DNA from: Ascaphus truei
Taxonomy: Eukaryota > Chordata > Amphibia > Anura > Ascaphidae
Assembly: GCA_036426205.1 (NCBI GenBank)
Contig: CM071568.1
Span: 223,436,966-223,500,965, forward strand
Direction: 5' to 3'
Length of the DNA: 64,000 nt
This document shows, one piece after another, positions 36,901 through 48,900 of this stretch (positions are counted from its first letter, which is position 1; each line of letters begins with the position of its first letter). The translations under genes were made by a program, and so were the position numbers. Under the pieces are notes generated by a model. That model was not told where the DNA came from, did no database searches, and saw only the letters and a program-made list of their open reading frames with translations.

Positions 36901-39900
36901 GGGGGGGCGTGGCCATGACGTCACCCGGCATGTTCGCCCTCATTGGCTGAACCGCCGGGGTGCGTGGCCTTGCGCTCCGTCACGAGTCCTGCTCCCAATT
37001 CTATTGAGAGCAGGAGAAACTCTCGCCACAGCACTACGGCCCCCCCTCGCCCGGCGCCATTAAGGGGAGGGCTTTCGTCCCTGCAGCGTCCGCCACAGCG
37101 GGCGCTGCAGTAGAATGCGGGGACTCAGCCTAAACCATTATTTGCAAGTGGGAAGCCTTTGATAAGGCCTGTGTGAGCTACAAAGGAAATACAATTAGTG
37201 CAACCAATTACTTTCTATAAGATCTAGCATTATAATGAATTTCTTTTAACATCCCCACAAACATTATTCTCGGTAATTTGTTGGGTAAGATATAATCATT
37301 AAAACTCTTGTTAAGGAAATTAAAATGTATGTTTAAATTTCCTTACTTTTAATACAAAATTAAATCTCTATCTGAGTGGGGGCATTTTGACCTGTGGGGA
37401 CAATTAATTTGGAAACCATGTTGCTTAGCTGTGTCCTATCTGACATAGTTGAGGGTTAATCAGTAGAGTGAGTGTTCTTGCAGAAACTAAAAAAACCTCA
37501 AAAGCCATGTTACTGACCATTAAAACCAAACCTGATCACAACTGTATTGAAATAAAAATGGCAATTCGTGTGCGTGGGCACTTCACTTATGTTTTTGTCT
37601 CTCTGGGGAGGTGATCCCTACCTAAAAGCACTCGCGTGAACGCGAGCCCAGCAGTCACGGGCTGCCAGTTGTCTAGCAGTGGAAGTCTTAAAGCTGAAGT
37701 TTGATGATTTTTTTTTTTTTAATTTATTTTTTTTAACCTGAACAAAGCTGTCCCCTAGAGCTGCTTTGTACTCTCCAAACCTCCGGGGCCTCCTCCTCCC
37801 CCCACCCCCCCCCCCCCCCCCCCCCCCCCTTGTTCACAAGATATTTCTAATTTTCACCTCCAGATTAAAAATAAAACAGTGGTGGCAAAATGGCTGCTGG
37901 GGTCAATTTATATTGGTGAACCTTTGGTCATATTTGTAGTTTGCTGCATTAAAATTACCATGTTTGCTTTTAAGACCTGTAATTCGAAGAAAAAAAATCA
38001 CCCTTGTCATCAGATTGAGGCTGAACAGTTGCCTTTCTTAAATATAATGGCAAAAGGAGTGTAACCAGGCACTCAAGTGAAAGGGGTTTTATTAAAGTGA
38101 AATACTTAATATAAATGTGATCAGAGCAAATAAGTGTGCAAAAAAGATGAAATAGTGACTGAAATAATCAATATATATACCAATATAATGCCTTTTATAT
38201 AAAAATATACACCTTCGACCCACAGTGAAAATGTGTAATAAAAGTGTAAAGAAATATATACTTTAGCAGCTCAAACCATTTTATAGACGTCCTCTGTTCC
38301 CGGAAAAACTTTGATATCCAAAAAATTGGGGAGCGCTTTCAATATCGGTGACGAGTATATGTGAAAGCTAAAAATAAAGATTAGTGTAGCCAGTTCATAT
38401 ACAAATATAAAGTGTAAAAAATGTGTAAATCCCACTCTCAGATGGTAATGAAAACGTAGGCAGATCAGAGATACTTCTCTCTCTGACGTGATTTGACCAA
38501 AGAGCTCTTCTGTGGAATCTGTTCTATGCAGCGTGTTGCTCTAGTAACATTTCAATGTATGAGAGAGAAAAAGAAGGAATACACTAATAGGATATAGTAT
38601 GTTCAAATAAATATATTGCACAAATGATTGTAATAGTTGCAATTCCAACTCACATTTTAACAATGTATCTTGGACATTTGAGTACCCGCCGATCAATGGT
38701 AAATGCCAGTCCCTGGGTTGCTCCGACTCTGTGCTCGTAGTCATCAGTGATGTCACAGATCCTGGTGGAAGGAGCGTCTATGGTCAGTCCGGCTGCCAGC
38801 ACTTCGTTACGGGGTCCTCAGAGGCACAATTCTATGCTTTTCGCCGTAGCTTTCAAGAACTTGAGAAAGCTACGGCGAAACACGACAACCCCCACCCCCC
38901 TCTCCCGGGACCTACTGCAGAACCGTTGCATACAGATAAAGGACAAACATTGGAACAGTGTTTGGACAAAATCAAGCTATGGGACATAAATCATAAGGCA
39001 ACAGCAATTCATTATATAATTGGAGAAAGTATAGCTGTGGACAACCAGCTTTTTTCTATTGTCGAAAATGTAGGATTTATTCATCTTGTTCAATCATTGG
39101 AGCAGCGATACAAAATACCTTCAAGAATTTTTATTTTTTTTACACATTATTCCAACAATTTACGATAAACGTTGGTCAAAAATTCAGGATTTGATGAACA
39201 TTGACAATTCACCAAACAAATCCATCTCCTTGACATCCGATACAGGAATTTAAGAAAATATGCGCTGTTTTAAATGCTCGCCATTTTTCAGGAAGGCACA
39301 CTAGTGATGCATTAGGTGAGATGCTACAGCTCTGGAAGATAAGTCCTGAAACAAATATACACTTATTGCTTCGGGACAACGCACGTACTATGAAAAGTGG
39401 GCTAAATATGACCGGTATTATAAATGAGTCCTGCTTCATCCATTGTTTATAATTGGTGCTTCATGATAGCATATTTTCTGAAAAATCTATTGCATGCTTA
39501 ATATCAAAGTGCCGCTATATTGTTACTCATTTTAATCACTCGCAAGTAGCTTGTACAAAACTGAAAGAAATGCAAACCAACTTTTCGCTTCCACATCACA
39601 AGCTGCTACAAGATGTAGCATCGAGGTGGCATTCTACATATCATATGTTGAAGAGGTTATTTGAACAAAAGCAGGTCATCACATTATACTCATCAGATCA
39701 CAACATAACTAACTTGACTTCTGACAATTTTAAGCTGATTGTGAAAAATTGTTCTAATAGTACAACTACATTTTCAGTCAGTCTAAGCCAATGGAGACTA
39801 AGCTTATTTCAATGGTGATTCCAAATGTAGCTACTTTAGAGCGTTTTCTCAGCCAAACCAAAACCAACAACGGCACCGAAACTGTGCAAATAGAACTGCT

Positions 39901-42900
39901 GCAATCTTTGCAAACTAGATTTCATAATGTGGAATTTAATAAATTGTATGTGATCGCCACCGTTTTGGATCCACATAACAAACTTACATTATTAAAACCC
40001 AATGTACGCGTTCTTGCTAAAACTTGGATAATGGAAGAAATTAAAATTCTGTCTCCAATATGTTTAAATAATGCAAAAAAAGATGATTTACAAAGAGAAA
40101 GCGTCAGTGTGACGCGAAACGATCGTCGGTGGAGGCTACTTTGTGACGTCATTCCGCGTGGTAGCGCGGCGGTGTGCATACACTAGCGGGCAGCCTCCCT
40201 CTACCTTCAGTGTGGAGAGCTGCCGTTTTACATGCCAGATACCCAGTCCGTCCACTCCACCCGGCAGTTTATGTTCTGTGGTGTTCATTAATACACCACA
40301 CCGGGTGGAGCTCCGTAGCATGTGTATTTGTTGGAGCTATGATCTCTCTGCACTATGAGGCAGACACGTACTGAAACTTTATTTCAAATTACCTGAAACA
40401 ACTTATAAATACCATTACTGGTCCCAGACTATGGAGCTGTGATCTGTCCGCACTATGAGATAGACTCTTACTGAAACTTTGTCAAATTATTTGAAACAGC
40501 TTATAAATACTATCATTGGTCTCAGACTATTAAGATGGCTACTTATACAATATACTGACTAGGAGTATATGTCCGCACACTACTTGCTGGGGTTATATAC
40601 TATAGAAAATAATTTTTATGTACCCTATACTAACAAATAAGGTATAATTATTATCAAGTTCCTGCTGTCATCATAGAGTAACTGAGTAGCAGTTTATTTC
40701 ATCATATACTGCTCTTATTAGGCTCTTGTATTTTGATGTACTTGTATACCAGTGTCAGTCTGTTGAATGGATATTTTGACTGTTGGCTATAAATACAATA
40801 CATTTAGGGTTCTCCATTCACCAGTCATACATTCCAAGCTACACTGTAGCCCATTTTTGTTATGTAATTTTAATTGCGTTGCTCACAAGTACTATCTGTA
40901 ACTGTCATCTCTTTTGTATAGAGTGTGAATACAACAAATTAGGCTATATTTAATCCACTCTATCACCAATCAGTGAGGTGCTTTGTTCAACTGCACCCTC
41001 TGCTGTCTTCCTTTGCAGCCTGTTCATAATATTGTTTTAGTGACAATCTAATCAGGAGTGGTCCGGGTGGTGTGAGACTGTTATTTACATTATACATATA
41101 TACCACACCTTTCCATACCTATATATATCTACCACCCTGAGGCATCTTCTACATTAGGACCAGAATATTTCTAGATGCCAGTCCCTCTTAGTCCCTCTGT
41201 CTGCCACCCCAATAATTGTGATTTTTGATTAGGTGGTGGTCTGTTTAATACTCGTTTTAACTATTAGTGTTGTGTGTCTGTTTTCTAGTGTTTATTCTCA
41301 TTTATTATTTCATAAACCAATAAAGGTTAAGTTTTATTCTGTACACATTATATAATTATATAATTATCTCATGAGTGCTAGTTATATAGGGGTCTTTTTT
41401 CACTTGTCTAGGCAAGTGTAGTTTTGCACAGTTACAAAGAGAAGAAACAGAAGATAAAAATGATGACGGAAAAATTAAAGATGCGTGAGCTTGCTTAAAT
41501 AACATTTCATTTGAAAATGAAAGCCAACAAGATTTTCCAACTGCGGATGATAATAAGTCTTATTTGAAAGAGGCAATTTGAACATTTTCTTAAACGTACC
41601 AACATTCCTCAAAGAAAATCCTTTAACGCGGTGGGCAAATAAAGCCGCTATCTTTCCAGAATTGTCAAAATTGACAAGACATTACCTGTCAGTACCTTCA
41701 AGCTGCATACCCAATGAAAGGATGTTTAGTGAGGCAGGAATCATATACAAAGAGCTGAGGAATAAATTTCATATTTAAAATATTGTACTTGTGCTGTTAA
41801 CCAGTCGTTTCGCGTGATGCATAATATGTAACATGCCTAAATAAAAACATTGTTTCTCTTAATCTGTCTTGCAGAAGTTAATCAATTTCTTTTATACACC
41901 ATTACCCGGCACCGGTTCCACTTCTCTGATACTGGGTCCGGGAGCTAGAAAAGCGTCTGGTACTGGGTAATTTCCGGGTACTCTGTACATCACTACTAGA
42001 AATGCTTGTCAGCATTTTAAACTTGTCTCATACTCTACTGCAGGGATGTGCAAACTAGGGGCTGCGCTGGATTTTCTAGAGGGGGGCGGTTGTTAGAGGC
42101 TCTGCGTTCTTCCCCAAAGCATTTAAATTAAATGCCGGGGTAGGTGTGAGGCCTCTAACTTCTTACCTGCTCTCAGCCGGCTCTTCGGCAACGCGGCGTC
42201 AAATGACGTGACATCATGCCGCTGAAGCCTGAAAACAGGTGACGAGGGGGGCAGAGCAGACAGGGCGCGAAAAGAAGTTTGCACACCCCTGGTATACTGT
42301 ACATTATTTCCTATTTAGCTTTGCCCTTGGTGCAAAACAAGGGGAGGTCTGCGTACAGTATACCTGACTTACCTTTTCACTGCATTTGAGCAAGAAAAAT
42401 GGAACCAATAGTGTTTTTTGTTTTTTAATTTAAAAATTACTTGCATTTTTGTTTTTATATAAAGGCTACAGTGACTATTTTATATGTGGGATTGCACCTT
42501 AAACATTAATATTCTTCTGATATATTCCAGCTTTTTATGTGGAACTCCAGAGACATCCAGTGACTTGTAATGTGTGTTGCTAGTGTTTCCACAGGATGGC
42601 AGTCTTACAGTTATTATATCAAAGCTTCTTCAGGGGAAAACATTTGACACAATTTTAGATGGCTTTCTCTTCAATAAGTGTGTGACCAGTCTTGTCGCTG
42701 TTCTGCCAAACTTTACATCTTCATTTTTAAGTTTTACAGCAGTTATGGTGTAAACTTTGAGGTTTGCTCACTGTTCAGGATGATATTCAGTGGATTTACA
42801 TATACTACTTATTAGAATTCCTTTATCTTCTCTTGCATTTGCCTTTAACAACCTCCATGCTACGTGGTTTCTAAGGAACTTTAAGCAGCAATCTGCAAGC

Positions 42901-45900
42901 GGTCTTCCAGCACTTGAAGACACGTTGCAGCCTATTGACTTGAATGAACTATAAGTTGTCTTCCGAAAGTAGAAGGGGCCTTATGACTGAAGGCTACTTC
43001 GTAGATATGGTGCTTCATGGTTTAGTTGCTCCTTACTTGAGAACTTTATCCTTTTGGGATGTACAACAAATGTCTGCCATCCACATGGGTCATCTTTGAC
43101 ATTTCAAACCAAAGCCTAAACCTTCAATGTTGGAATGGTGTACAGTGTTGGAATGGTGTGCTTGGAAAAGCAGTTGTATACAATTGTCCTTGTACAGTGA
43201 CCTTGTTTAGCAAGGTTGCCCTGGAATAGCAATACTATTTTATTCAACGGGGATAAATAAGTGTTACGTAGTAGATGAGGTTGAAAAAAGAAATCTGTCC
43301 ATAAAGTTCAATCAATGCTAAATTTAGACAACGGATACTTTTATCCTATTTTTGTGTGCCTTCCTCTGGATCAATATATTGCACAAACAAAAACCCCAGT
43401 GAATATCCGAGGGAAAATAAATTCCTTCCTGATTCCAAAGATTGGCAATCGGATTACTCCCTGTATCAACATCCTTCCCATGTTTACTTATTTGGTATAT
43501 CTCTGTATACCTTTCCTTTGTAAATATATCTATTGTATCTGTCATCAGTCTCCATGGGTGATGAATTCCAAATGTATTGTTCACGAACTCCTCTTGAATC
43601 TCATAAGTATTTACTTGACAGAGGGAGCTTTCCCTACTTCATGGTTTCTCAGTTATTTCTTAATTTTTTTGCAGCTTACAGCACTTTTTTCATTGTGGGT
43701 TTAATATTATCCATGCAAATTCCTTTTGTGGGATTTCAGCCAATCCGAACAAGTGAGCACATGGCAGCTGCAGGTAAGATCAATCATTTCATATGAATTG
43801 TGTTACTGTTATCGTTCATTCTTAGTAGTTTTGAAATGTTGATAGTTACAGGTTGTCACTAACCATTACTTAATCTTAGGTGACACATGTTCCTTTTTCC
43901 TTAGCCAAGATACAATTTTCTAGACTGATGTAATACGTTACATTTCTTCATCTCAGTGCTGTTTTTTAGTCCAAGACTGTCAACATTACTGATTTTTTTT
44001 GGTTTGCCGTTTATCAAAAACGGACAATGGTTCTTATGCGGCTAGTCAATGAGCCATAGTTAATTGCTCCAGCATACCATAATTAAGAACTACATTTAGC
44101 CCTCTTCTAATTACAATATAATTTGAAAGTTATATCCAGTTTTTATGTCTTGTCCAAGATTATGGAAAGTGATTGGAGGTGGAAGGAGATGGGAACAGCA
44201 TTTGACGTTTTATTGTTTACATGAGTAGTAGCGGCTCAAAATTAGTTCCACTACCAAGTTTCATCTGCCTTTTGGTTTTGAGCTAATAAAGTGTGGTTTC
44301 ACTTTGATCTGATAAACAATAATGCATGTCAAAATGCCACATGGGGAAATTGGTTGCTATCGCTTCAATGCTGATTTCTTCAGACATTTTAGGATTCCCT
44401 CTGAAAACACTAGTACAGAATGAATGTACTTGGATCCAGAATAATACACATTCTCTCTTGACAAATAGATTGGTTAAATACATTTTTTTTTTAATGGTGA
44501 ATCTATAAATTCTTTCCTATGATTGAGTTATCATTGTAGTATTTATATTTTGCGGATAGAATCAAAAATTGCTACTATTAAGTACGTATTTGTTTTGAAT
44601 TAATACATAAAATTAATTCTAAAGAGAAATATAGTAAAAATAAACAGGTAGCTGAATGTTTTGACGATCACTTGGCAATAGTCTTTGTCAAAAGTGCTCC
44701 AGATACTTAAATTGTAGAATCCCTGCAAAATGTGTTTTGACTAAATGGTGACAAGAATTCCCTCTGTTATAAACTAAGGGGGGGGGGGGTGAAGAGAGAA
44801 TTTTCCCTTTAACAATTTAGTGTTCTTTCAGATGCACCCCAGAAAAACTTTGGGCCCTATAGGTTTCACAATATGGAGCACTAGCAGTTCCGCCTATTCA
44901 TTTTTGTGTGTTTTTTTTTTTTTTGTTTTTTCTTTACAAAATTCTACCTAGTGGGCCCCTTGTAACTCGGATCTCGTGGTTCTAGAGATACTTACCATTT
45001 TAGTTGGCTGTATTTTATCCCCAATTTAGGAATTCAAAATGGTTGTCGAATCCCATTGGCCAATAGTATGCTGCAATGGGAGATGTTGCGGATTGCTATT
45101 GGTTTACTGCAGGCACCATCTTTGAAAAGCCAGAAAGCAAATCTGCAATTGCAACTATATATATATATATATATATATCTATATCTATATATATCTATAT
45201 ATATCTCGAACTGGGCAGAAGAGGGCTATTTTTAGCTCTGAGGTGCCTCTTCCCTTCCGCCTCCAGGGTTGGTGCTTGGGTATCAATAATGTGTAATTCA
45301 AAGACTAATCTTTTTTTCTCTACTTTATGGTTTCTGATAACAGACCTACTTTTCTAATCCCCTCCCCATCTAGGCGTCTTTGCCTTGCTGCAAGCCTACG
45401 CTTTCTTACAGTATCTAAGAGACAGACTGACAAAGCAAGAGTTTCAGACACTGTTCTTCTTAGGAGTGTCTCTGGCTGCTGTAGTTGTGTTACTAACAGT
45501 CATCTACTTGACTTACACAGGTAATTGATAATACATGTGAAGGTTTTTGTGATTTCTGGCAAACCATCCCTTAAGACAGTTTGTGAGGTAGAAAAAATTA
45601 CACAGAGAAAAAAAATTAAGATATAGATTTAACGTTGTACTTGCTGGTTTTTTGGGGGAGGGGGGGTGGGGGGGGTTCCGTCTTACAATGTTGGGGAAAA
45701 TGACTTAAAATATGGCACACTCAGGCAAGTTTCTTTATAACTTTGTTTAAATTCTTGCCATCTCTGTCTATACAGTGTTCTTTCCTTTATTTCTAAGAAA
45801 CACAATAGTAGTATATATTGCATGTTTAATTACTTGCTATTACTGTTTTGGACGATTACCGTGTTATGAAATGTAAACCCAACACATGACAATAAAATTA

Positions 45901-48900
45901 CTATGATAAATGGCAAGTAATTTAAGTGATGTAAATAGTTCTGTATAATTGATCTCCGCACAAGCGGTGTTATTCCTTGAACTGTGAGTGCCATTCTTGG
46001 CCCCCATGGTCTCAATCCTTGAGTTGATAAACCAGTAAGAAAAAGGTCTTATTTACTTTACCACACCAACACACCCATTGTGGCGCCAACAACTAATTCA
46101 TGATCTCATAGGGCTAGTTTATCACTTATGACTTTTGGAACATATATTTAATTCTGCCTTACCATGAGGTACTAGTAGTAGTATTAGTAAGCGGCAAAGA
46201 ACGTTTATTCCCTCAAGTCGTAGTAAATACAACTTTTTGATGTTAGTCTAGCAGAACTTCACACAATTTCTTTACAATCTTGAATTTTCAAATGTTTTTT
46301 TCTTAATGATTTGGATAAAATCAAACTGGTGTGAATCGTAAATTAAAAGCATGAAAAATGTAATGTGTGTGATTTTTTTTTTTTTTTCTCTCTTCTTCCC
46401 TCCAGGGTACATCGCTCCGTGGAGTGGGAGATTTTACTCTCTGTGGGACACGGGGTAAGAAATGTTTTCTTAGTGACTTTGCACTTTCACTTTACAGATA
46501 AACATGTTTGTGGTTAACAATGAATTTGGTTGCCTCCATTTCTTTGTCACTTAGTTCAGGTGCTTCATGTAAATGAAATGAATGCTCACAGATTTCAAGA
46601 GCAGCAGCTGTTAGGACCACAGCTGAGATTGTCTTGCGTAGTTCCCAGCTGCTTTTACCATGTTTAATATTCTAACATATTGACATTGTAGTGGGGAGCA
46701 AAATTGTCAGATGTTGGGAAGACTTTAAGTAAGATATTTTGCATAATAAATTGGTGGTTGCCCTCAAGGGTCAACCTTTGTTGCTTCTATCCTGCAATCA
46801 TCATAACCTGTAACTTTTTTTTTTTACTTTTTTTTAACCTGTGCAAATACAGGCAGTCCTCGGTTATCCGACACAATGCGTTACTCAAAATGGCGTTGTA
46901 AAGCGAAACACGTTTTCCCATAGGAACACTGTTTAAATGAAAGGTTCCGTTCCTAAAGGCATTTTTAACACTAAAATACACCAAATATTTTACGCAGGCA
47001 ATAAGATATGCAGCACACAAATAAATTATATAGTGTATATACTGTATTATATATATATATAATATAACAAAATAAATAATATATTATATAGTATAATATA
47101 ATATTATATATATATATAACGCTCTTATACGACGCTTTGCAACGTTGTGTATGTGTGTATATATATACACATAAACAACGTTGCAAAGCGTCGTAAGAGC
47201 GTTGGATAAGCCATTTTGGCGTTGTAAAAATGAATATAGGTATGCATTGCATAGCGTTGGATAAGCCATTCGTTGTAAAGCGAAGCGTTGTAAAACGAGG
47301 ACTGCCTGTATACTATAGCAATGTGACTTAGGACTTTTTGTCATGACAGGTCTTCTTTGTGTATGTCCAGGCTCTAGTTCATTATTTGTGTTGCACATTA
47401 CTGCTTTCAGTTTGAATGCATAGTTGACAGTATTGTACAGTCACCCTTAAATAAACTTGTCAAGAATGGATTGTCTGCATAATTTTAATACTGTACACTT
47501 AAAATGAAACTTTAATAGAGATTGTGTGACCCCTTGAGAACATATATTTGTTTTGAATGGAGTGTCCCACGCAACCTTCACAGGAACCAAAATTCAAGTA
47601 TTATGAATGGTACAATCAAAATAGAGTAAAAAGACAAATGTACTCCCATGTTAATTTTTAATCAGGGTGAATCAACGCATCTCTTTTTTCATTGGTATAC
47701 ACACCAGCATTTTATAGAAAGCTCTTATATTGGTAACAGCTGCCTGGCAGCATTTGTGTAAGTTGGAAGCGAAAGACCCCATCAAGCCAACCGCTAGGAC
47801 AGAGCTTTCCAAACTTTTCATGTTGGTGACACACTTTTTTTTAGACATGCATCATTTCGCGACACAGTAATTCAGGTTTACTAGCAAACCGGAGGTTAAA
47901 CTACTAACCACTTATAAGAGATACGGACACATACATAAATGACACAGAGAGAGAGGGTGGGTGACAGACACTAGGGTGCGTGGGTGGGTGACTATGACTG
48001 ACTGGATTGGTGTCTGTATACACACACACACACAGGGGCCAATTGGAGGGGGGGGGGCAAAATCAGAGATGGGGGGGGGCATATCAGACGGGGGGGCAAA
48101 TCGGAGCTAAGGAAGGCATGGAGCTGTACTTGCCTTTCTCGCTCCATGCAGGAAAAGGCGCTTCCTCACTGTGCAGCTCAGATAGATTGGCTGCACGCCA
48201 ACCAATCAGGTGGGGGGGTTTTTATTTATTTTCCCCAGCACCACCCTGACCGTCCGTGCCGCCCCCCCCCCCCCTGCCGAAGTCCCCGTGAGAGTCACCT
48301 TTCCCGACTTATTCAGCTCCCCCCACGCCCCCCCCCTCCTTCCTCGGTTATCCGCCCCCCCAGGGCCCCAGTTTGCGCACCGCTCAGGTTTCTTGGCGCG
48401 ACACACCTACACACTGCAGCTGACACACTAACGTGTCGCGACACACAGTTTGGAAAGCTCTGTGCTAGGAGGATCAGACCATGGGAGGGAGACTGACCTG
48501 TAAATTGAGGCACATCCCTAGTTTAAGGCATTTACGAAGTGTTTTCGGATTGTAGTTTAAAATCTGTCTTGGTACATTTTTGTTGGCACCTTAGTTCTAG
48601 TTATTAATAATGGCCAAATATAGTTTAGTGTTTAAATTTGACGTCCCAACTTCAACCTAGATTCAATAACATATGAGATTGGTTCTTAATTGAAAATCAT
48701 ATATTATGAAAGCCCAGAGTCTTTGTTTTCATGAGTTCTGTTTTTGCTCTTGGATTTGACACTGTACGTTGCATTACTGGTAAATTCTTGAAATAACCTC
48801 TTTAATGCTTGATGTGATCAAAGGCTTTTTTTAAATAATATTATTATTATTATTTTGTAAGAGAGCTCCATAAATGTCAAAGCTTTATGACTTTTCTTTC

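Larger units (their letters stand above)
38900..41880 (+). pseudogene. hAT transposase pseudogene, interrupted by a 1.33-kb insertion
   Basis: Three pieces in order match hAT (ZBED-like) transposases: [20 protein letters not shown] and [20 protein letters not shown] (38970-39120); [34 protein letters not shown] and [14 protein letters not shown] (39450-40080); and the C-terminal dimerisation block [20 protein letters not shown] with [14 protein letters not shown] (41660-41770). Frameshifts and stops occur between pieces. The break between the second and third is caused by the insertion 40100-41431. It is inactive. Confidence 0.85.
34919..43674 (+). other. STT3B: STT3B intron 5 (8.8 kb)
   Basis: It contains an L2/CR1-like fragment (35600-36010), a Harbinger-like MITE (36818-37130), a poly-C tract, an A/T-rich repeat (38060-38900), the interrupted hAT pseudogene (38900-41880), a hAT MITE (42041-42291) and another LINE tail (43310-43640). 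About 34930-35590, 36020-36810, 37140-37700 and 42300-43300 hold nothing I recognise. Confidence 0.9.

Noticed and set aside
38731..39168. The hAT-like frame as an active domesticated gene
   Set aside because: The reading breaks by frameshift after about 39120, stops follow, and a later insertion splits the C-terminus.
48007..48513. Several overlapping Pro- and Gly-rich frames on both strands
   Set aside because: All lie within the hAT-type element and arise from C- and G-runs.
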